NCBI RefSeq assembly: GCF_905372525.1
Contig: NZ_CAJPPN010000043.1
Span: forward strand, 1-20,977
Length of the DNA stretch: 20,977 nt
Direction: 5' to 3'
Origin: an uncultured Porphyromonas sp.
Lineage (GTDB): Bacteria > Bacteroidota > Bacteroidia > Bacteroidales > Porphyromonadaceae
The notes beneath the pieces are model-generated. The model was not told where the DNA came from. It did no database searches and was given only the letters and a program-made list of their open reading frames with translations. The position numbers and the translations under genes were made by a program. Positions within the stretch are counted from its first letter, which is position 1. Every line of letters begins with the position of its first letter. Positions 16,228 through 20,977 of the stretch are shown here, piece by piece.

Positions 16228-16647
16228 AAAAGACTCTTGAGCAGAACTGGGTGTCTCTGGCGAAGAGCATCAAGACGAAGAGAGAGTTAAGGTTATTCGT
16301 ACTAAGCGCTAAGGGCAAGGATCATGCAACTTGGAAGCTTCGGTGGACAAGGGAACAGGGCTGGATGTGCCGAGATGTACTGCAGAGAAGCCTGAGTGCT
16401 TGGTGGCTCGGATCGGTCGACCTTCGGGTGGACCCCAGGGGGCACAAGCACGACTTGGAGAAAGGACTGGTAGTTTAAGGGAATACCGGCCTGAGAGAAG
16501 ACGGGGAGAAGAAAGGACTTCCGAAACGAGGAGCAAACGCCGAGACCGAGGGTCGAGCCTACACAGGACTGCGACGCCGAGGGTCAAGGTAGCTCTGAGG
16601 AAGGAGTGCCCGAGTATTCGATCCGAGACCTCTCAGACGGAGGGATA

Positions 16648-16679
16648 AGGGTTCGATTCCCTGACAGCTGGACTCCATC
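16648..16679 (+). ncRNA. Terminal T-arm next to the closing helix (module 4)
   Basis: AGGG/CCCT (16648-16651, 16659-16662) closes a T-loop TTCGATT. Five bases later comes the 3' strand of the long-range helix (16668-16679), which pairs with 16099-16107. T-arm followed by the 3' strand of a far-closing helix is the layout of the tRNA-like end of tmRNA. The five-base gap and lack of CCA make this weaker than modules 1-3. Confidence 0.5.
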
Positions 16680-16701
16680 TAAGGGCGAAAGGGGGTAAAC
16701 C

Positions 16702-16735
16702 AGGGGGCGGTCTTCGGACCGCCCCCTTCCTTTTT
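16702..16735 (+). terminator. Strong UUCG intrinsic terminator
   Basis: GGGGGCGGTC (16703-16712) pairs perfectly with GACCGCCCCC (16717-16726) around a TTCG loop, followed by TTCC and five T. It ends the giant gene/small gene/RNA unit, just after the closing helix of the RNA. Confidence 0.93.
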
Positions 16736-16953
16736 CCCTACCCGCTAGGAGGGTGGCGATGCGGTGAACTCTATGAGGGCTGTACACACCCCTTCCTTGG
16801 CGGATGAGAGGTCGCTGAGTCTATGGGCAAGAGGATACTTGCCTTCTCGGACTCTGCCTCTTCTTGTCCTTAATGCCTTAGCGGGGGGCAAACGCACGGA
16901 ATAGGATACCCCTCATATCCCCCCCTCACGAGTCTTGTGTGTCTCATTATGTG

Positions 16954-16961
16954 TACCTTTG
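16954..16961 (+). promoter_or_regulatory. -7 element upstream of the outer-membrane receptor
   Basis: TACCTTTG is an exact TAnnTTTG. A TTG is present at 16935-16937, closer than the usual 19 bases. Transcription would start near 16968, leaving a leader of about 195 bases in which I see no clear ORF or riboswitch. The stretch 16737-16953 holds nothing else I can identify. Confidence 0.55.
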
Positions 16962-17163
16962 GGTATCTGACGGATAGGGGCTGATACCTATCCCGCCTGA
17001 GGACTTGTATGGGTGAGTGATCCGGTCTGTGGCGGATGTCTCCCCCTACCTGCTGAAGTGAAATAAACACCTCCCCCTGCCCTGTGGTGGAACAAACATA
17101 CCCCTCGCCCTGATGTAGCTGAGCGATATAGACCCTAGATAACCACCAAATACCCAGCAAACG

Positions 17164-19503
17164 ATGAGACACATACCCCTCTGTAGGTGGCTACACTTCC
17201 TAGCCTTCGTCCTACTCACTATCCTTCCCCTCGGAGCTCAGAGCTACCGAGGTCGTGTCCTAGAGGCGCATACACAGCTCCCGGTAGTCGGGGCTAAGGT
17301 GCTCCTCTTCGCTCGGGATACGACCTTCCTCTCTGGGACGACCACAGATAGCCTAGGCTACTTCGGCCTAGACTACCAGCAGGGCACCCAGCCAGCATAC
17401 TTACTCTCGGTGCGAGCTGTCGGATATGAGACCCTGTGGAGCGATCTGCACGCTCCCCACGAGTATAGCCTCTACCTAACCCCCGTCTCTAGGCAACTAG
17501 ATAGCGTCGTGGTCCAAGCGCCCCGAGCTGCTATCCAGAGACGAAGTGACCGCCTCATCATAAGCGTCAAGGATGCCCCCGATCTAGCTCGTAGCAGTAG
17601 CGTCTATACCCTGATGGATAGACTCCCGATGATCTACGTGCAGGGGAGCGACCTCCACTACCTAGGGCACGTCGGTAGGACGGAGGTGTACATCGATGGA
17701 CGTATCGTGCAAGACCTCTCAGAGCTACGGAGCTATCGACCAGAGGAGGTCAAGAAGATCGAGATCGTCGATGCTCCGTCCTCCAGGTACGGGGCAGATG
17801 TGCAGTCCGTAGTACTCATCTATACCCATCGTCAGCAGGACGAGGTGGCGCTGGATGCAACCCAGTATGTGCAGCTGCAGAGGCGACTCAGCTCCTACAC
17901 GGATGCCTCTCTGGCCTATGCTCAGGGCTCCCTATACTGTCGGCTGAACCTCAACTATAGTCGTACGGCCCTCAGTACAAACTCCGAGGACCTCATCGAG
18001 GCGCACTATCGGGGACAGCTCCATCAGGTGAGCAACCGAGTCCCCGTCCAGTACACGGGGGACTATGTGAAGGGAAGCCTCACCCTGGCCAAGAAGCTAG
18101 GGGAGAATACCCATGTGGGGGTGAACCTCCGCATGACGTGGGGCAACCTACGGAACGAGATGCCCCAGGCTGTCCTACATTATCTAAGAGGCGGCGTACG
18201 CTCCTTTGCCGATACGACGCATAGTATGATGGTCAATAAGCCCCTGAAGACCTTCGTGAATGCCTATGTCAATCATAAGTGGGGTGCGACGGAGATGAAT
18301 ATTACCAACGACTTCCTCGTGGGGAATACCTCCAATGCCTTTGACTATCGAGAGCATGGCTCTACGAAGGAGGCAAAGTCCCGGGGGCACCAATCATTCA
18401 TCACGAATACGCTACTTCTCAGTCTCTCGTCTCAGCTCGGGGACTTTAGCCTCGGCTATGGTGGAGAGTATGCCTTCACGCAGAATGAAGATCGGAACGA
18501 AGAGTGGTACACCGGACAGCAGGGGCAGGGGAGTCGTCACGTATCCTCGCTCAAGCGACAGCACCTCCTGGCTGGGTATGCTGACCTGAGTCGGGTCCTT
18601 GGGGCGTGGACGCTGCGTGCAGGGCTACGCTATGAGTATACCTCTCCCATCTATAGGATGGGTGGGCGACGGATCCGTGACATCAGAGACCAGCATACCC
18701 TCGTGCCCTCGCTACTCGTCGCTTGGCAGGCTCCGCACCTGCCTAGTCTGTCCCTACACTATAGACGTCTGGTACAGCGCCCCTCCTATGGCTCCCTCAA
18801 GGACTTCCGACTCTATGAGAATCGCTACGTCTATCAGCAGGGCAATTCGAGGCTAGGTAATGAATTGTCCGATGCAGTCACCCTCAGTAGCTCCTACCGA
18901 GGGCTACAGCTCAGCCTCTCCTATACCCATATCCAGAATAGTGCTATGGGGATCTATTACCTCACGGAGAATATCTATGGGGGAGCGAATGAGTTCGCCG
19001 TCCTAAAGCGACTCGAAGACCTTCGTCGCAGTACACAGCTCTCGGCAAGTCTCTACTGGAGAGGGGAATATAAGGCTCAGACGCTATCCCTGCAGGGGAA
19101 TATCCAGAGGCGAACCTATCTGTATGACGGAGAGCGTCTAGCCTCTCAGCCCTACTGGCAGGTGGAGGGCTCGGACTATATTACCCTCAGCGAGGCTCTA
19201 GGGATAAGCCTTTCGCTGGGCTATTCCTCTCGGACGAAGACGCCCTTCCGGTGGAGCTCCCCTCAGTGGAGCTATAGCGTCGGAGCCGACTACCAGATCG
19301 GGAACTTCTCGCTAGACCTCACGGTCTCGAATCTATTCCTTACCCCGCTCCTTCGGTCAGGGCGTTCATTCCATGGTATTAATGCTTGGAGTGTAGAGTC
19401 GCAGGACCGATCGGGTGTTAGCCTAACGGTCTCCTACCAGCTTCGTGACCTACGTCCCTCCTACCAGAACCGCCACTCTGGCTCCGAGGCTCAGCGACTA
19501 TAG
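17164..19503 (+). CDS. Outer-membrane beta-barrel receptor (TonB-dependent-receptor-like)
   Basis: This 779-residue protein starts with a signal peptide (MRHIPLCRWLHFLAFVLL, cleaved near LGA-QS, residue 25). A carboxypeptidase-regulatory-like domain follows (about 28-110, SYRGRVLEAHTQLPVVGAKV). A plug-like domain (about 125-225) includes TEVYIDGRIV, EVKKIEIVDAPSSRYGAD and VVLIYT, and the rest is a barrel. This architecture is that of the Bacteroidetes outer-membrane beta-barrel family related to TonB-dependent receptors, not SusC: it is shorter, lacks the SusC motif and has no SusD partner. The last strand (GVSLTVSYQL) is followed by an unusual 19-residue polar tail. It stands as a single gene with its own promoter and terminator. 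The substrate is unknown; iron, heme or peptides are typical for such proteins. Confidence 0.88.
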   Translation: MRHIPLCRWLHFLAFVLLTILPLGAQSYRGRVLEAHTQLPVVGAKVLLFARDTTFLSGTTTDSLGYFGLDYQQGTQPAYLLSVRAVGYETLWSDLHAPHEYSLYLTPVSRQLDSVVVQAPRAAIQRRSDRLIISVKDAPDLARSSSVYTLMDRLPMIYVQGSDLHYLGHVGRTEVYIDGRIVQDLSELRSYRPEEVKKIEIVDAPSSRYGADVQSVVLIYTHRQQDEVALDATQYVQLQRRLSSYTDASLAYAQGSLYCRLNLNYSRTALSTNSEDLIEAHYRGQLHQVSNRVPVQYTGDYVKGSLTLAKKLGENTHVGVNLRMTWGNLRNEMPQAVLHYLRGGVRSFADTTHSMMVNKPLKTFVNAYVNHKWGATEMNITNDFLVGNTSNAFDYREHGSTKEAKSRGHQSFITNTLLLSLSSQLGDFSLGYGGEYAFTQNEDRNEEWYTGQQGQGSRHVSSLKRQHLLAGYADLSRVLGAWTLRAGLRYEYTSPIYRMGGRRIRDIRDQHTLVPSLLVAWQAPHLPSLSLHYRRLVQRPSYGSLKDFRLYENRYVYQQGNSRLGNELSDAVTLSSSYRGLQLSLSYTHIQNSAMGIYYLTENIYGGANEFAVLKRLEDLRRSTQLSASLYWRGEYKAQTLSLQGNIQRRTYLYDGERLASQPYWQVEGSDYITLSEALGISLSLGYSSRTKTPFRWSSPQWSYSVGADYQIGNFSLDLTVSNLFLTPLLRSGRSFHGINAWSVESQDRSGVSLTVSYQLRDLRPSYQNRHSGSEAQRL

Positions 19504-19621
19504 CACCTCGCCCCCTTCCCTTCCGCTCCATATTCATCATATTTCTCCATCTGCTATACCGATAATATATATGCTCCGATACCTATAGTATATATACTCA
19601 TCGGCACATACTCTTCAGATC

Positions 19622-19661
19622 AGACGGCTAGGGGCATTCGTTCCCTAGCTGTCTTCTTTTT
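19622..19661 (+). terminator. Intrinsic terminator of the receptor gene
   Basis: AGACGGCTAGGG (19622-19633) pairs with CCCTAGCTGTCT (19643-19654), 12 bp with one G-T, followed by TCTTTTT. An A/T-rich stretch able to fold on itself (CCGAT/ATCGG, about 19558-19603) precedes it. Confidence 0.88.
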
Positions 19662-19817
19662 CGTCCTGCGGTTGCCCTTTTGGGGTGGGATGTGCCGATG
19701 ATGAGGGCTGACGGCAGAGGGTGAAGAGTGGTGGGGGAGGGTAGGGTGGTCAAGGAGCTCGGGGGGACGATAGGAGCATCGGTGTCCTAGGGGTCGTTTG
19801 ACCCTATTTATACCTTT

Positions 19818-19925
19818 TACTTAGGAGGGAGATGTGTACACGCGTGTATACCATTGTGTACACGTGGGTATACAATAGTGTACACGCGTGTACACAACTT
19901 CGCTCTAAGTATGTTCTCTGTAGGG
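19818..19925. repeat. Three-palindrome intergenic element, copy B
   Basis: Three 18-bp palindromes at 19834-19851, 19856-19873 and 19878-19895 have the same 4-base spacers and flanks (TAGGAGGGA, then GCTCTAAGTAT and TCTCTGTAGGG) as copy A at 6895-7010. The third unit is the perfect GTGTACACGCGTGTACAC. It lies upstream of rpsL, about 190 bases before the rpsL promoter. Nothing else is evident from 19662 to 20084. Confidence 0.85.
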
Positions 19926-20084
19926 TGCTCATTTGCGCCTTCCTAGGGATGAACGTTTGGGCTACTCCATAGATAAGGGTGGTATGAATGGGGCTTCCCT
20001 TGAAGAGGGGGAATATTCTGCGGCGGGAAAGGGTAGGGGATCCCCAGAGGGAGGATATATCTGTCGTAACGATGAGGGTATCGT

Positions 20085-20115
20085 ATTGTATATTCGCAGA
20101 TTATGTGTATCTTTG
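20085..20115 (+). promoter_or_regulatory. rpsL promoter
   Basis: ATTG (20085-20088), a 19-base spacer and an exact TATCTTTG (20108-20115) match the Bacteroidetes promoter consensus. The start point would be near 20122, giving a leader of about 75 bases before rpsL. Confidence 0.75.
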
Positions 20116-20195
20116 TGCACTCGATGGAGTAGGCTTAGGTCTGCTCTGTCCGAAGAATTGAGTAGATAAGTTATTCAAACATAAGTAGAAACGAA

Positions 20196-20603
20196 ATGCC
20201 AACTATTCAACAATTGGTAAGAAAGGGACGTGAGACACTCGTCGAAAAGGGTAAGAGCCCAGCTCTGGACTCCTGTCCTCAGCGTCGTGGCGTCTGCGTA
20301 CGTGTGTACACCACCACCCCTAAGAAGCCAAACTCTGCAATGCGTAAGGTCGCTCGTGTCCGCCTAACCAATGGGAAGGAAATCAACGCCTACATCCCAG
20401 GTGAAGGTCACAACCTCCAGGAGCATAGCATCGTGCTGGTACGTGGTGGTCGTGTGAAGGACCTCCCAGGGGTGCGCTATCACATCGTACGTGGTTCGCT
20501 CGATACGGCTGGTGTCAATGGTCGCCTGCAGCGTCGCTCCAAGTACGGTGCTAAGCGTCCTAAGCCAGGTCAGGCAGCTGCTCCAGCAAAGGGTAAGAAG
20601 TAG
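20196..20603 (+). CDS. rpsL: 30S ribosomal protein S12
   Basis: S12 sits at the decoding centre of the small ribosomal subunit and affects accuracy and streptomycin binding. The 135-residue product shows the hallmark segments PTIQQLVRKGR, TPKKPNSAMRKVARVRLTNG, YIPGEGHNLQEHS and GGRVKDLPGVRYHIVRGSLD. The lysines of TPKKPNS and of RVKDLPG, where streptomycin-resistance changes usually fall, are wild type, and the Asp modified by RimO in related bacteria is present. The Ala/Pro/Lys tail (GQAAAPAKGKK) is a usual lineage-specific extension. It heads the str operon with rpsG following after an unusually long, structured 269-base gap. Confidence 0.99.
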   Translation: MPTIQQLVRKGRETLVEKGKSPALDSCPQRRGVCVRVYTTTPKKPNSAMRKVARVRLTNGKEINAYIPGEGHNLQEHSIVLVRGGRVKDLPGVRYHIVRGSLDTAGVNGRLQRRSKYGAKRPKPGQAAAPAKGKK

Positions 20604-20872
20604 TCTTCTCCCCCGGCGCGTGGGGTGACCGCTCGGTCATGCGCCTCCCCCCTTCGCCTCCAGCATCACTCTCGCACCCGCTCCGTCGGATAGCGTAGGC
20701 TGGAGAGCCAAACAAAGAGCCTCTCGTGCTAGAGGCCATGCTAAGAAGTCAATAGAACCAAGTTTCTTGAGTTCGTTGGATAGGCTAGCAAGGTTGAGTA
20801 AATGCTCCAGCGGGAGCGTTGAAGTAAGATCACAGCACAACCAATCGACAGAAACGAAATTAAGATTAAGCA
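20604..20872 (+). promoter_or_regulatory. Structured rpsL-rpsG spacer
   Basis: This spacer contains several hairpins: GGCGC/GCGCC (20615/20641) around TGACC/GGTCA (20626/20635); GGCT/AGCC (20698/20706); GCCTCT/AGAGGC (20719/20731); and GCTCC/GGAGC (20804/20813). No T-run marks a terminator and no exact TAnnTTTG promoter is evident. In E. coli the S12-S7 spacer is where S7 represses its own translation; a similar role here is inference. Confidence 0.45.
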
Positions 20873-20977
20873 ATGAGAAAAGCTAAACCCAAAAAGAGAC
20901 AGGTACTACCTGATCCCGTATTTGGTGACGTAAAGGTGACGAAGTTCGTTAATCACCTGATGTACGACGGTAAGAAG
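20873..20977 (+). CDS. rpsG: 30S ribosomal protein S7 (N-terminal part, runs off the window)
   Basis: The first 35 codons (MRKAKPKKRQVLPDPVFGDV, then KVTKFVNHLMYDGKK) match the N terminus of S7, which binds the 3' domain of 16S rRNA and starts assembly of the small-subunit head. The gene is cut by the window edge. The order rpsL-rpsG is the conserved str operon order. Confidence 0.97.
   Translation, partial: MRKAKPKKRQVLPDPVFGDVKVTKFVNHLMYDGKK

Larger units (their letters stand above)
15899..16736 (+). ncRNA. Large structured RNA candidate with tRNA-like modules
   Basis: About 840 bases after the small gene contain no convincing ORF but many strong helices on the plus strand and end in a perfect terminator. 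Three acceptor/T-arm modules (15956-16017, 16021-16095, 16186-16227) and a terminal T-arm (16648-16662) are listed separately. A long-range helix pairs 16099-16107 with 16668-16679 (9 bp, three-base bulge) and encloses the body. Inside are TCTTGA/TCAAGA (16235/16270) around CTCT/AGAG (16255/16264), TGTGCC/GGCACA (16366/16441) around a UUCG hairpin (16415-16434, one G-G mismatch), CTGGTA/TACCGG (16467/16484) and TCTGAG/CTCAGA (16594/16632). A GAAA-capped hairpin lies at 15942-15951. The 5' end is unknown; it may be processed from the operon mRNA. It is not RNase P, 6S or an ordinary tmRNA by the motifs I looked for. GOLLD- or ROOL-type large RNAs are possible relatives. Confidence 0.65.

Noticed and set aside
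16251..16648. Overlapping short plus-strand ORFs within the RNA candidate
   Set aside because: They are basic, low-complexity peptides overlapping in different frames, lacking the codon bias of neighbouring genes and running across strong helices.
15899..16736. Ordinary tmRNA or RNase P RNA
   Set aside because: I found no reading frame for a typical proteolysis tag, no matching 5' tRNA-like start, and none of the conserved RNase P segments such as GAGGAAAGTC.
20300..20316. Additional GTGTACAC palindrome unit inside rpsL
   Set aside because: The match is a single half-site formed by codons of the conserved VRVYTT segment of S12, without the 22-bp train or flanks.

Overview
The window looks like a chromosomal segment of a GC-rich member of the Bacteroidales, most likely Porphyromonas or a close relative. 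The reasons are a SusC/SusD-type outer-membrane pair, a one-protein hybrid two-component regulator, a Bacteroidetes-type outer-membrane beta-barrel receptor, the rpsL-rpsG ribosomal pair, starts without strong Shine-Dalgarno sites, and several exact matches to the Bacteroidetes housekeeping promoter (TTTG, about 19 bases, TAnnTTTG). No genus can be proved from the sequence alone.

Layout. 1-526: gene-free, with a 9-bp tandem repeat answered by its reverse complement, then stacked perfect hairpins. 527-5473: a textbook promoter, a leader with a methionine-rich 33-codon ORF, a very strong intrinsic terminator, and then the SusC-like receptor and SusD-like lipoprotein. No second promoter is visible after the terminator, so transcription of the pair probably depends on read-through (attenuation). 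5474-7138: a minus-strand AraC/GyrI-like regulator lying between two exact copies of a 56-bp hairpin repeat, then an intergenic element with three 18-bp palindromes at 22-bp spacing. 7139-10141: a minus-strand TPR-containing hybrid sensor kinase/response regulator with a GTG start. 10142-16736: a divergently transcribed unit of a 1725-residue protein of unknown function, an 83-residue protein, and about 840 bases of non-coding, highly structured sequence with three to four tRNA-like T-arms, closed by a perfect UUCG terminator. 16737-19662: a TonB-receptor-like outer-membrane protein with its own promoter and terminator. 19663-20977: a second copy of the three-palindrome element, the rpsL promoter, rpsL, a long structured spacer and the start of rpsG.

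The strongest candidate for an undescribed system is 10273-16736: four 14-bp direct repeats in two pairs of 21-bp period, a promoter, the giant protein with an N-terminal helix-hairpin-helix-like region and a duplicated C-terminal domain behind a Pro-rich linker, the small protein, and the large RNA candidate. The RNA contains acceptor-stem/T-arm modules lacking a normal cloverleaf, and a long-range helix that closes its main body just before the terminator. That protein and RNA act together is inference; the structural elements are read directly from the sequence.
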